DNA of 64,000 bases from Scleroderma bovista (GCA_037178675.1 JAYMGJ010000340.1:124001-188000); one strand, 5' to 3'; positions 1-10,641 are shown, numbered from the stretch's first letter. Notes: generated from the sequence alone by a model not told the origin. Numbers and translations are program-made.

Positions 1-1559
1 GCCAAAAGATTCTGGCAAGGTTTGCACCACGAGATCGGTTTAATTTTGATGAGACTGCACTCTTTCCTTAGTAAGCAAACCTTATCAATTACAATTATGT
101 AATCTAACCCAACTTTCACCAGTGCCCCTCCTGATCGTGGTTTGGCAACACGCCAACTTAGCGGAAAAAAGAAAGATAAATTTTGTATTACTGTGGGACT
201 TGCCTGCAATTCGGATGGTAGTGAAAAACTTGAACCAATTTTCATTGGTAAAGCATCAAAACCTCGGTGCTTCAAGAAGCAGTCACCTGAGCAATGTGGC
301 TTCTATTATCGGAACAACAGCAAGGCTTGGATGACATCATCTTTATTTGAAGAGTATGTTCTCATGTCATCAGTTGTGTAATATGACACTGATTTGTCAT
401 CTGAACAGGTGGCTCAAGAAACTCGATCTCCGCATGAAGCATGAGCGACGAGAAATATGCCTTTTCATTGATAACTTTAGTGGGCATAAGGTCTCCTATG
501 AACCTTCCAACATTTCTCTCGAATTCTTTGAGCCAAATATGACCTCGTTTATTCAGCCTTGTGATGCTGGGATAATTCATTGTTTCAAGGCCTTATATCG
601 CCGGAATTTTTGTGCTCGCGCTGTTGATCTGGATGCAGCGGGCGAGCGCAACATTTACAAACTTACCTTACTTGAGGGGATGACTATGGCTAAGGCAGCT
701 TGGGAGGCTGTGTCAGCCGAAACGATCCAACATTGCTGGGACCACACCAAAATTCAACTGTATGTGCTGACTACAGTTGACAATAATTTATGCTAACATC
801 TCATGTTGTAGTGACCACTCTGAGTTATTTCGTCCAGCTCATATGGATCCTATTGCATGGGACTTTATTCACCAGTATGCCGCTGGTACGATGCCACTGC
901 CAAACGTAGAAAGTAGCTTACGCGCCCATCTTGGCGATCAATATGTCGACAGTGACTGGCGACCCGCGCTGAAGGCTGTCATGGAATCCGAAGACGACAA
1001 TACAGCACTCGACGCAGTTTCAACTCTTCGCACAGCTGCATCATCTCGCTCTGGAATCAAAATCCGTATTCCCGCGCTCCCAACAGCCACTGAGCCCACA
1101 CCCAAGCCACAGCAACTCATGTTGGTGGAATCAGAAGTAATGGAATCTGTCCATCACCTAAAGGAACAGAACCGGATCTTTGGCAGGTTTCCGTCTGTTG
1201 ATGAACTCATTGAGCCGCCAGAAGAAAGGGAGCTCCCAGAGCCAATATTGGATGGCAGTGTCAAGGCCATTGCTGATGCAGTGCGGTGGGAGACAGCTGC
1301 CGCAAATGGTGAGGTCATTGATGTTGATGACAGTGACGGCGACAATGATGACGATGACGACAAAGACTCTGTGGCACTGCCACGTAGCGAGCTTATCAGG
1401 TTGTGCAAGGAACTTGAAGCTGGTTGCATGCACTATGCAGGTGATCCCCAATTTTCACTCAACTTATCCTCCTATCTTATTAAATTTAGAGCTCGTCTAC
1501 AATGAGAGGAGTTCCTTACTGCCAAGCAGACCACGCTCGATACATTTTTCACTCGTTAA
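1..1559 (+). pseudogene. pogo/Tigger-type DDE transposase, 3' part, with premature stop
   Basis: Cut-and-paste transposase of the pogo branch of Tc1/mariner; the N-terminal DNA-binding part lies left of the window. Four exons join in frame: 1-70, 123-353, 409-759 and 812 onward, with introns of 52, 55 and 52 bp (GT...AG). The catalytic triad is visible: Asp in FNFDETALF (codon 48-50), Asp in FIDNFSGHK (470-472) and Asp in QPCDAGI (563-565), with 30 residues between the last two, as in pogo-type enzymes. An acidic stretch near 1330-1365 precedes the C-terminus. The frame meets TGA at 1503-1505 but stays open for 17 more codons to TAA 1557-1559. That tail contains QTTLDTFF, a canonical PCNA-binding box as known from Drosophila pogo, so the TGA is probably a recent nonsense change. 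Terminal repeats were not identified. Confidence 0.85.
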
Positions 1560-1904
1560 TACACTGTATTTACTGTGTGTAGTTCTGCAGGTACCGGATG
1601 TCACACATGTAACTCTATGTCACATAATATGTCACATTAGCGTGACTAATGTCTCGTGCATAATGTACTTAATGCATAAACTTTCAGCGGTCCCGTTGAG
1701 ATGCGTTATGAGGTAGTCTACTGTATCTACACCAAGGCAGTGCAATTAAAAAATGAATTGTAACAGATGTCCATCAAGTGAGCCACGTCTGAGAGTCCAT
1801 AATATAAAACGAATGCATGTAAGCAGTAAAAATGTGGACACGGAAATAATGACACAGTGAAGGGGTATCAAGGCAAGTTGACTGAACCACAGCAGAGACC
1901 AAGT

Positions 1905-2336
1905 TCAATGCTCACCCTTGTTGTCAAATGTTGCCAAGGGACCAGTCAGAAATGCATTGCCACATTTGAGACCCAATAGCATTGTAAACGGATGTCCCTC
2001 CACAAATCTGCCATTGCGCACGAACATACCAGTTGAAGAAATATTTTGATGGACTGCACCAGCACCATCGGAATGTGGATGGACCCAACCTTGTAGACCT
2101 GAACCCAAGGACACTGGTATGTTCTGAGAAGTCGGATCCTCTTGCATGAAAGGCAAAGAAATAGAAAGGGGAGGCTGTGTGGGGAATAGATCTGTGACGG
2201 CAATTGGTTGCGAATTGGAGGGGTCCTCTGTAACGAACATGTCTGTGGCAAGATCTGGGCAGAGTGGTGAATTCAATAAGGACTGGGTTTCCAAAGCATT
2301 GTGAATTGTATCAGGGATATGATGGGATGCAGACAC
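1905..2336 (-). CDS. Unrecognised open reading frame, 143 aa
   Basis: A single minus-strand frame from ATG to stop. The product is Pro/Ser/Thr-rich in its first half (for example DLFPTQPPLSISLPF) and ends in a more hydrophobic stretch (HPFTMLLGLKCGNAFLTGPL). I recognise no domain, and no partner exon is obvious. It lies between the pogo-type gene and the copia insertion. It could be an exon of an unknown repeat-associated gene or a chance frame; the moderate length in DNA of ordinary composition makes it worth keeping, at low confidence. Confidence 0.3.
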   Translation of the reverse strand: MSASHHIPDTIHNALETQSLLNSPLCPDLATDMFVTEDPSNSQPIAVTDLFPTQPPLSISLPFMQEDPTSQNIPVSLGSGLQGWVHPHSDGAGAVHQNISSTGMFVRNGRFVEGHPFTMLLGLKCGNAFLTGPLATFDNKGEH

Positions 2337-2342
2337 AGGCCA

Positions 2343-2640
2343 TCAGGAAAAACATACTTGGCAATATAGTACTATATAGCCTCTATAGTACTCAAAGTTC
2401 CATTGACAAGTCTCCAATATAAAGGCAATATAGCACCATGCATGAAATCTATAGTACTCCATAGCAGCCATAGTCCGACATGTAAATATGTATCCAATGT
2501 AGCAGGCTGCTATGGAGGCTACCAAGACTATATATTGAGATATAGCCCCATCAACTTCTATCATAACATTGATAGGCTTCCATTGCCACCTGCTATGACT
2601 TCAGTATAGCACAACATCAACTATATTTCTCAGAACTACC
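2343..2640. repeat. CTATAG-rich AT stretch
   Basis: The tetranucleotide TATAG/CTATA recurs many times on both strands without a strict period. A weaker similar stretch lies at about 14700-14890. No gene was recognised. From 1560 to 1900 and from 2640 to 2818 I see nothing specific. Confidence 0.4.
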
Positions 2641-2818
2641 ATGATATCTACGAACAACAATGACACCCACCACCTCCGTTCATCAGGAAATCAATGAGAG
2701 TCTGCTCAACCTTTATATAACATTACCATTTTTTCCATGTGTATCCACATGCATCATTCTGATATACACTTAGGTCATGTCATATACTTTCTGGTAGTGT
2801 TTTGAGTGATGGACATCT

Positions 2819-3275
2819 TGTCGACAAGAAAGTATGATTATATCTTATCTTAATCTAATCTTGGAGATTTCCAGAGATCACAGTTACATGTGATTCGGAG
2901 TAGTGTCAACCGGAATACCGGTAGATCACATGACCGGCTCCACAAGATAGCCGGAACTATCACATGCAAGGCACGTGTATAACACATGCTGATGCACGTT
3001 ACAGTCACGTTTCCAGATAACTACGTTTATGGAAACTGCACCTACTACATATGGGAATATGGTGAAATAGGCTAGAATAATACTTATCTACGCACAGACC
3101 ATGTACCACAGGTATATATACCCTGTAGGATTCCCTGTAGTTCCTTAGTTCAATACAGTTCAACTGTTCTCTCATTACTCGCTACTTCAAACAACTCAAC
3201 TTCAAGAACCAGCTACTTGCTACTAAAGGTACGCTTGCGCTACCCCGTTGCTGTTGCCCCAGTTTTGTTGCTACA
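2819..3275 (+). repeat. 5' LTR of the young copia element
   Basis: TG...CA-bounded, 457 bp, 456/457 identical to 10652-11108 by direct reading. It holds the element promoter, with a TATA-like run at 3113-3120. Confidence 0.97.
3111..3122 (+). promoter_or_regulatory. TATA-like element in the 5' LTR
   Basis: GGTATATATACC lies about 155 bp before the LTR end, at a suitable place for a Pol II start in the U3/R region. The same motif recurs in the 3' LTR near 10944-10955. The transcription start was not determined. Confidence 0.5.
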
Positions 3276-3289
3276 GGTTATGAGCCCTG
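3276..3289 (+). other. Primer-binding site matching the initiator tRNA-Met anticodon arm (half-tRNA priming)
   Basis: GGTTATGAGCCCTG directly follows the LTR. Its reverse complement, CAGGGCTCATAACC, is the anticodon stem-loop of the initiator Met tRNA (as in yeast), not a tRNA 3' end. This is the arrangement of Drosophila copia, whose primer is a cleaved 5' half of tRNA-iMet. Confidence 0.8.
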
Positions 3290-3345
3290 TTTAAGGCCAT
3301 ATCAGGAAGCATACGGCAGTACTGTCTTCGTCACTGTCTCCTGCT

Positions 3346-4089
3346 ATGAACCTTAGACAGCTCGTAGCTGAAGTTCTTCACGAGTTACCGTTTGTTTTTG
3401 CCGTGATATCTCTTACGATATATTCTTCGTTTGTGTTTTGGTTTGAACGCTGGAGATACAACTACATTGCCGCACTCTTTGTGTGCTATGCAGTTCGTCT
3501 CTTGGTTACCTCGCAGCCACGCCCTGCTCCTCCTCCCATTGTTAACGTGGAGTTACCTTTACCTCCCGTTCACAACCCTTTTGAAGATGATGATGAGATC
3601 GTCATCATTGATACTACAACGCCTCCTAGTGTTCACCAAACAGTGGACTTCTACTGGAGAGAGGCTATGCGGAACTACCGCTTGTATCAACCAAGGGAAC
3701 ACCACAGCGGTGATTCGCTTAGTGGAAATATGGGACATATTAGGAGGCCTTTGCCTCTTAGTAGGGAGGAACAGCTTTCTCTTATCAGCCATGACCGTTT
3801 TTACGGATACATTGACAGTCACATTACTGTTCCTGATCCTCGGTGGGCGTTGCCCTACCAGTTCCGCGTCTTGTTCAGACATTGGCAATCTGTTATCATC
3901 GAATCTCTTCCATATGATGAAGAGATATTCATTGATAACGTTTCAGATGCCGATTACCTTCGAACAGACATCAGACTCCGACTCGAGGAATTCGCAAGGG
4001 AGCAGGCCCAGGCCGATCTCCAGGTGGAGTTTATCTCGAGGCAGCTCACCAATTTACGTTCCCGCGCCTCTGGCAAGGAGCGAAAGTGA
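3346..4089 (+). CDS. Upstream ORF 1 of the copia element: membrane-anchor-like, unknown function
   Basis: A 247-aa frame starting at the first substantial ATG after the primer-binding site (an earlier ATG at 3280 gives only four codons). Residues about 14-33 and 40-54 are hydrophobic, suggesting two membrane segments. A Pro-rich stretch (about 57-75), an acidic patch with DDDEIVIIDTT, and a charged helical C-terminus follow. It ends at TGA 4087-4089, where the +1 frame (ORF 2) continues with compatible basic composition. Copia elements normally begin with gag, so this is not a standard component. I do not recognise the family; an acquired gene or an N-terminal extension reached by recoding or splicing are both possible. 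Confidence 0.6.
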   Translation: MNLRQLVAEVLHELPFVFAVISLTIYSSFVFWFERWRYNYIAALFVCYAVRLLVTSQPRPAPPPIVNVELPLPPVHNPFEDDDEIVIIDTTTPPSVHQTVDFYWREAMRNYRLYQPREHHSGDSLSGNMGHIRRPLPLSREEQLSLISHDRFYGYIDSHITVPDPRWALPYQFRVLFRHWQSVIIESLPYDEEIFIDNVSDADYLRTDIRLRLEEFAREQAQADLQVEFISRQLTNLRSRASGKERK

Positions 4090-5182
4090 GCTTCGGATGC
4101 AGGAAAGAGGAAGAAGGGAACAGGGAAGGAGGATTGTAAGGATTGGTAATCGACGAGTGGTACAACCACGTCGAGGTCCCACTCCACCTCCTACCTATGC
4201 AGCTGATCGCCGTAGAGCTCTTCAAGAGCGATGGCGACGACGTGCAGATGTGATCGCTGAAGGAGAGGTCGCCGCTGACATACAACCCGATCTGGAGGAT
4301 AACGGTCCACCCTCTACCGGAGGGATATGGACTCAATACGTGCAGGGAGTATCGGAGGAATTCTACGTCGAGCTTAGGCCTGGTGTAGGTCGTGCCGCTC
4401 ACCTAGATAGCCACCCTTCCGAGGAGTTTGGTGGTCAGGTGATGCAGGGAGTCATTCCGGCTTACCGGAGACGACTTGACGACACCCCTTTTCCTCTGAT
4501 CGCGAACCCGCACCCTGAACCAGAACAGGGTCAAGTCAGAGGTATGGTTGGCGAGGAGCTAGCCATCGTATACCCAGAGAATCCGCGGGTCCATTGGGCC
4601 TTCCACGGATCGTATTATCTTCCCTCTGCTAAGCTTCATGCTTATTCGACGCCTCACGCCCGAGCTAACTTCATGGGAGTAGACTATCAGTCGCTCCACT
4701 ATGAAGATCCTGCTCTCGCGACCGTCCCAGCCTTCTGGATCGATCCCTGCCCAGAGATCTACCAGCCAGCCAGTCGTTGGCGGCATCCTCTCTACTCTGA
4801 GCAGCGATTTTCCGGAGCTATCCCGTCTCTTCGGGACTGGCACGATTGGCTCGAAGTCAACTTCAGATACGTCTGGAAGCAGAGACCGCGGGGAGCGCAG
4901 TTCTCGATACCCGCGTGCATGGAGCGACCCGGTCTCCTCTTTGAGGAAAGTCGGGATCTCTGGGTGGCTCACACCACTCTCATCCGTCTCGATATGGCGG
5001 ACTACCAAAATGGAGCGTTTTCGTTCCATGGACTCCAGCCACATTGGCCGTCTAGCCAGGATCGATGCAACGATATCGCACTCCTGCTCGAAAGGCACGA
5101 GGCTGGACGAGAAGGTGATGAAGCTCTCGATGATGATGCGGAACGATCAGATTCCGGGATTCCTGGAGGAGCCCTTGATTAG
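4033..5182 (+). CDS. Upstream ORF 2 of the copia element: unknown, Arg-rich then globular
   Basis: Frame +1 relative to ORF 1. It is nominally open from 3431, but upstream of about 4030 it looks like a shadow of ORF 1. The credible part begins with Arg/Glu-rich sequence (MQERGRREQGRR, RRRALQERWRRRAD) and continues into an apparently globular Trp/Tyr/Pro-rich segment (for example PRVHWAFHGSYYLP and LRDWHDWLEVNFRYVWK), ending in an acidic tail before TAG 5180-5182. There is no good internal start, which suggests it is expressed as a continuation of ORF 1. No recognised domain. Confidence 0.5.
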
Positions 5183-5624
5183 GTGCTTCCCAAGTCCCTA
5201 CTGGCACCCTATTCCTTATTCTGGAAAGGGAAGACCGTTATGGAAATCTGATAGAGGACTTCTTAAGTCCGTCTCCGCTTACATCTTGTACGATAAGGCT
5301 CCGGTTGTTCTTTTTACCCCTTACGAAATTTTTCCACGGTCTATGCTTACCTTCGAATATTGGTCTTTGGATGGCAACAAGGTTGTCTCCAATTATCAGT
5401 ATTGTCTTGATTACGATTTGGATGTTTTCTTTGACATTTTACCTAGGCATTGGTCGTATACGACATTTACGATACCTACGGACTCCTCGGATTCCTCATC
5501 TTCAACAGAAGAGGATACACAATCCGAATCTTCTTCGTCTTCAGAAGAAGATCTTATCTTTCTTCCACCCGTTTCTGTTACCGCTGTACCGGAACTGATT
5601 TTACTAAATCTTTTTGATTTTTAA
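5128..5624 (+). CDS. Upstream ORF 3 of the copia element: unknown, Ser/Glu-rich C-terminus
   Basis: Frame +1 relative to ORF 2. It is formally open from 4701; the plausible segment follows the ORF 2 stop. It contains aromatic sequence (PSPYWHPIPYSG, LTFEYWSLDG, DLDVFFDILPRHW) and a Ser/Glu tract (about 5480-5550), and stops at TAA 5622-5624, 13 bases before the Gag ATG at 5638. The Gag-Pol frame is again +1. With no strong own start, it reads as a third segment of one long upstream product. Function unknown. Confidence 0.45.
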
Positions 5625-5637
5625 TATAAGAATCATT

Positions 5638-8600
5638 ATGTCCGGAAACACTGGTGACATGAAGAAGACCACACCCATTCTTACTGGCGCATCCAATTAC
5701 TTGGAATGGAAGTCGGCCATGAAGTCGCTCTTACAAGTCATGGGAGTCTGGCGCTATGCGCATCATCAAGTAGCCGCTGTTGTTGCTGGACAGGCTGGTG
5801 CAACTGCCGAGCAACAAGCCGCTGATGAAACCAATAGGGATAAAGCCCTCGGTACGATTACGTACTACACATCCGCACTCATCAGACAGAATCTGATGAA
5901 CGAGAACGAACCCCACACTGTTTGGGAAGCCCTCAACACCTCTTATGGGACTCCTGGCGCTGCCGGTGTCTTTGTTGAGTTCAAACGTCTCACGCGGATG
6001 ATAATCCCAGGGAATCAGGATCCCACTCCGGCTGTACATCAAATGCAGTCTGCTATTGGTTATTTGGCCTCTAATGGCCTTACTCTCCCCGACTCCGCTC
6101 AAGCAATGCTTCTTCTTGGCGCCTTACCGAATGAGTGGCAAGGCTTCGCTTCCACACTCCTGGCCACCTTATTGGTCAACCCAAACGCCGCTCAAATTGC
6201 TGCGGGCGTCCAACGCCTTACTTTTGATGCGGTTCTTCCGAAGATAATGGAAGAATGGTCCAGGAAGTCCGGCAAATCTATAATGCCAACAATAAAGAAG
6301 GAACAAAACGCGCAGGCAGGACCTTCTCGCCCTAGATGCAAGAAGTGTTCTGGACGTCATAGCACCACGGATCACCGTGACGACTATAAAAAGACGTTCA
6401 CTCCTAATGCCGCCGCTGGACCTTCTACATTCCCGCCGAAGAATCAGGGTGGTGGAAAAGGGAAAGGAGGAGGAAAGAAGGGAAAAGGAAAACAGCCTTA
6501 CAAGGGTAAAGGCAAGCAGCGTCAAAACGCTGCAGAACAAACCGCACAGATCGCAGAGCTTGACTCTGACGATGATTCCGATGCTGGGTCCGTCTCTAAT
6601 ATTCCTGAGACAGGCTGGTCCGTGCTCACTCCATCCCAACTTGCTGCAGAGTCAGTATTACGTTCTGTGCGTAATGACCTGGCAAGGAAGAAAAGGGATG
6701 ATGAGGAATATGCACGTAGACAAGCTACGAGACCACGGACTCCCGATGACGGGACCATAAAGTATCGTGATGACGGTTTTGTTTGTGACCAAGATAACGA
6801 TGAAAGCTTTGACTGTTATACCTTGTGCACCTCTAAGGAGAGTGACGAAAGGTGTCTTTGCTTAACATCTCCCCACTCAGGACAAAAAACCGAATCTCAC
6901 TGCCCCAAGCATAAACATTTAACAGGTCTATGGTTGATGGATTCCGGTGCAACCGATCATTCCACTCCATACATGGATGATTTCCTAACATACAAGGAAC
7001 TTCCAAAACCTATAAATGTGGGTACTGCTGGTGCTGAAATAATTCAGTTTTTAGGCATAGGTACAGTTGCCTTCAAAGCTAAAGTCGGCAATGTACAAAA
7101 ACAAATCTATCTTCGACACGTTTACTATTCTCCATCTGGAGATAGACGTATCTGTTCACTTCAGTGGCTTACCACGAAACTCAAGATGAAACTATACGCT
7201 GATGCGAAGATAACTCGTGTCTTCGATTCACGAAATGAAGTCTTCTTGGAAGGGACTAGGTTAATTCCAAGGAACAATCTCCATTGGTTTTATGGGAAAC
7301 CGATACATCAGACTGGAGCTCTTGGACTTCTCGTGGATTTGGACATAAAATCCATTGCAACGGTGCAATGTGCAACCGTTACAAATAAATTCAACAATTA
7401 TGATCTATGGCATAGTCGTCTAGGTCATCCTAACCCTCAAACTATGCGGCATGCTACTCGCGCTACCGATGGTATTGAGAAACTAGACATACCTACGACG
7501 ACACCACTCTGTCCTGATTGTCAGATTGGCAAGATGCCCTCAAGGTCTTTTCCATCTTCCGATAAACGAGCAGACAAGATACTTGAAATGGTGCACTGCG
7601 ACCTGGTCGAGTTCCCCGTTTTGTCGTATAATCGACACAAGTACTGTCTCACGATCATTGATGACTACTCTGGTTATGGCACAGTTTGTCTTTTGCGGTT
7701 AAAGTCGGATACCGCCACCGCATTCTCTACCTGGGTAACCTGGGCTGAGAAACAAACTGGTCATTCACTCCTACGAGTACGTTCCGATCGAGGAGGAGAA
7801 TTTATGGCAACCATATTTAAAACCTTCCTCACCTCCAAAGGGGTAGAACAACAACTCTCCGTTTCGGATCATCCACAACAAAATGGTCGCGCAGAAAGGT
7901 TCAATCGGACCTTACTCGAGAAAGAAGAAACCATGCGTCACGCCGCATGTTTACCGAAGAATCTATGGAACTTCGCTCTGGACACTGCTGTCCATGTCTA
8001 TAACAGGACACCAATGCGTCGCATAGGCTGGAAAACACCTGTTGAACTTCTGTTCAACAAGAAACCTGATATATCTTATCTTCGAGTATTCGGATGTCTT
8101 GCTTATGTCCACATTCCAAAGGACAAGCGAAAAGACAAACTTACTCCGAAAGCCGAAGAAATGATATTCCTTGGTTATGAACCAGGAACAAAGGGTTACC
8201 GCTTTTTGCGGAACAACAGATCTATATATGTGGAAACAACTGCCACATTTGTTGAAAACTTATTCCCAAATTGTCCCGAAGAAAAGTTGAAAAAGAAAAT
8301 TGATATACCTGAACCAATTCATCCTTCTGAAGAAGAAGCATCAGGTAACAACGATGAAAATAATCACCAACCTCCACCCGACGATCTGGAATTTCCACCC
8401 ATTGACCCATATCAACCAAATGAGAGTCATACAAGAGGTGATAATTCTAAAGGAGACACCACAAAGCCACAAGGTCCAACCCAACGCCCCCCTAAACCTA
8501 CAGTAGAGGAAGTCACTGACAACGACTCGCAAGTTCCTCAGGGAGGTCAAACAGGTTCTGGAAATAGACGTCCGGAAGAAGAACTCGGATACATCTTTAA

Positions 8601-10641
8601 TAGACGAACTCAGTCATGGGAACGCCCTCAAGAGGCACCACGTCCCAGACAAGAAGACTTCTTCTATTTTGATCAAGAAGCCCGAGATACTCCAATTCCA
8701 GAAGTCATAATTCCTAACATACCCAATCCAATCCGACATAATCCCCCTCGAATTCGCAATCCACCTCTGAGACCAGACAATGTCTATGGTCAGAGAAATC
8801 CAGTGGATATAGAACGAGAAATTGCAAGAGAACGAGATTGGACAAGAACGGTCTTAGGAAGAGGAGTTCCTACAATTCCTCAAACAGAACCAATGGTCGA
8901 ATCAAGACCAAATCCTCCTGCACCTGCAGAACCTCAAGAGGTCCCCGTCGCTGTTCCATTACCATCAATGGATGAAGACGAGAATGAAATGGAAGACGTC
9001 ATAGTTCCAAACACTGATGTTGACACTATGATTCAACTAGGTCAACACTATATTCTCAACTACATCATGAAACAGGCAGCAAAGCCGCTAAAGGGTATTC
9101 CTTATCATTTCAAGGATATCCGTAACTATCCATTAGATGAACAGAAGAAATGGGAACAGGCATGCAAGGAAGAAATCAAATCTATCGAAGATAGAAACGT
9201 ATGGACTTTGGTGGATTGTCCGCCAGATCGAAAACCTGTCAAATGTCGCTGGGTATTCGCAAAGAAATCGGATGGAAGATTTAAAGCCCGCTTGGTTGCG
9301 AAAGGCTTTTCACAAATCTATGGTGAAGATTACGATGAAACCTTCTCACCAGTCACACGCTTTGAGACAGTACGACTGCTCTTGGCTTATGCGTGTCGAA
9401 ATGACTGGGAAATTGAAAGTCTTGATGTCAAGACTGCCTTCTTATATGGGCGACTCGATGAAGAAATCTACATGGAGCAACCTGAAGGTTTCAAAGTACC
9501 AGGTTCAAGTAACAAGGTCTATCGTCTACTGCGCGCTCTCTATGGCCTGAAGCAAGCCGCACTAGCATGGAACAAAGAGCTACACAAATCGCTCCTAAAG
9601 CTCAACTTCAAACGTTCCAAAGCAGATCCTGGAGTATACATCTACCAAGATAAATCAGGCATCATGCTGTTCATCGTCTACGTCGATGATGGACTTCTTA
9701 TGTCAAACTCTGCCAACCTTCTCAAGAAGAAGAAAACCGCATTCCTAAACGTATGGGAAGCTCGTGACATGGGTCCAGTACAAGAATACCTTGGATTCCA
9801 AATCACTCGTAATCGCGTTAAACGTTCAATGGTTCTACACCAACATCCCTACGTACTGAAAGTACTTAAACGCTTTCAAATGGAAAACGTCAAACACGTC
9901 CGCACACCTTTACCTGCTGGGTATCAACCATCTACAGCACCTAAGGATTACAATGCAAGCCCAACAACAAGACAACGGTACCAATCCGTTATAGGATCAC
10001 TCCTATTTGTCATGCTTGGCACGCGCCCGGACATCGCTTTTGCCGTAATCAAAATGTCACAGTTCATGGCAAATCCTACCGAAGAACACCTCTCGAAGGC
10101 ACTTCACATAGTGAAGTATTTGGGTTCAACACCAAATCTTGCACTTCATTTTACAGGAGGAGCTTCGTCATTGGATTGCTACTCTGACTCTGACTGGGCA
10201 GGCGATAGTGAAACAAGACGTTCAACAAGCGGTTATGCTATCTTTCTTGGCAATGACTTGGTTAGCTGGCGATCTCGCCGACAACCAACTGTGGCTCTGT
10301 CATCAACAGAAGCCGAGTACATGTCAATGTGCGACTGTGCACAACAAATTCTATGGATCAAATCTCTCTTCCAAGAGTGTCATCTCTCACTCCAACACTT
10401 CATGATGTTCGGAGATAACAAGGGCGCTATTCATATCGCGCAAAATCCAGTTATGGAAGGACGGTCAAAGCACATTGATATCAAGTATTATTTCCTCCGC
10501 GAATGCGTTGAGAAGAATACTTTCCTGCTTGACTATGTTCCCACTGATCAGCAGAAAGCTGATATGATGACGAAGAATTTGACATGGCAGAAATTCCAAG
10601 ACAATCGCTCGCGACTGAACCTTCTAGAGTTCAAGTCTTAG
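5638..10641 (+). CDS. Intact copia Gag-Pol polyprotein, 1667 aa
   Basis: Start ATG 5638 (MSGNTGDMKK), the first Met in frame after ORF 3. Order: copia Gag core (UBN2-type, about residues 15-210); a short Cys/His cluster CKKCSGRHSTTDH followed by a Lys/Gly-rich tract; aspartic protease with DSGA at 435-438; integrase with an HHCC finger (WHSRLGHPN...CPDC) and D655, D717, E753 (D-35-E); a Pro-rich linker; reverse transcriptase with YVDD at 1348-1351; RNase H from about 1512 (DSDWAGD...STEAEYM...DNKGAIHIA). No internal stop, and all catalytic residues are present. It encodes particle assembly, cDNA synthesis and integration, so the element is probably autonomous. The Gag finger lacks the last Cys of a classical CCHC knuckle. 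Confidence 0.97.
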   Translation: MSGNTGDMKKTTPILTGASNYLEWKSAMKSLLQVMGVWRYAHHQVAAVVAGQAGATAEQQAADETNRDKALGTITYYTSALIRQNLMNENEPHTVWEALNTSYGTPGAAGVFVEFKRLTRMIIPGNQDPTPAVHQMQSAIGYLASNGLTLPDSAQAMLLLGALPNEWQGFASTLLATLLVNPNAAQIAAGVQRLTFDAVLPKIMEEWSRKSGKSIMPTIKKEQNAQAGPSRPRCKKCSGRHSTTDHRDDYKKTFTPNAAAGPSTFPPKNQGGGKGKGGGKKGKGKQPYKGKGKQRQNAAEQTAQIAELDSDDDSDAGSVSNIPETGWSVLTPSQLAAESVLRSVRNDLARKKRDDEEYARRQATRPRTPDDGTIKYRDDGFVCDQDNDESFDCYTLCTSKESDERCLCLTSPHSGQKTESHCPKHKHLTGLWLMDSGATDHSTPYMDDFLTYKELPKPINVGTAGAEIIQFLGIGTVAFKAKVGNVQKQIYLRHVYYSPSGDRRICSLQWLTTKLKMKLYADAKITRVFDSRNEVFLEGTRLIPRNNLHWFYGKPIHQTGALGLLVDLDIKSIATVQCATVTNKFNNYDLWHSRLGHPNPQTMRHATRATDGIEKLDIPTTTPLCPDCQIGKMPSRSFPSSDKRADKILEMVHCDLVEFPVLSYNRHKYCLTIIDDYSGYGTVCLLRLKSDTATAFSTWVTWAEKQTGHSLLRVRSDRGGEFMATIFKTFLTSKGVEQQLSVSDHPQQNGRAERFNRTLLEKEETMRHAACLPKNLWNFALDTAVHVYNRTPMRRIGWKTPVELLFNKKPDISYLRVFGCLAYVHIPKDKRKDKLTPKAEEMIFLGYEPGTKGYRFLRNNRSIYVETTATFVENLFPNCPEEKLKKKIDIPEPIHPSEEEASGNNDENNHQPPPDDLEFPPIDPYQPNESHTRGDNSKGDTTKPQGPTQRPPKPTVEEVTDNDSQVPQGGQTGSGNRRPEEELGYIFNRRTQSWERPQEAPRPRQEDFFYFDQEARDTPIPEVIIPNIPNPIRHNPPRIRNPPLRPDNVYGQRNPVDIEREIARERDWTRTVLGRGVPTIPQTEPMVESRPNPPAPAEPQEVPVAVPLPSMDEDENEMEDVIVPNTDVDTMIQLGQHYILNYIMKQAAKPLKGIPYHFKDIRNYPLDEQKKWEQACKEEIKSIEDRNVWTLVDCPPDRKPVKCRWVFAKKSDGRFKARLVAKGFSQIYGEDYDETFSPVTRFETVRLLLAYACRNDWEIESLDVKTAFLYGRLDEEIYMEQPEGFKVPGSSNKVYRLLRALYGLKQAALAWNKELHKSLLKLNFKRSKADPGVYIYQDKSGIMLFIVYVDDGLLMSNSANLLKKKKTAFLNVWEARDMGPVQEYLGFQITRNRVKRSMVLHQHPYVLKVLKRFQMENVKHVRTPLPAGYQPSTAPKDYNASPTTRQRYQSVIGSLLFVMLGTRPDIAFAVIKMSQFMANPTEEHLSKALHIVKYLGSTPNLALHFTGGASSLDCYSDSDWAGDSETRRSTSGYAIFLGNDLVSWRSRRQPTVALSSTEAEYMSMCDCAQQILWIKSLFQECHLSLQHFMMFGDNKGAIHIAQNPVMEGRSKHIDIKYYFLRECVEKNTFLLDYVPTDQQKADMMTKNLTWQKFQDNRSRLNLLEFKS

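Noticed and set aside
3431..4030. 5' half of the 583-aa frame in the copia leader as a gene
   Set aside because: Here frame 1 (ORF 1) has the more protein-like composition; this stretch reads as its out-of-frame shadow.
4559..5098. 179-aa minus-strand ORF inside the copia leader
   Set aside because: Antisense shadow of ORF 2 with no recognisable features.
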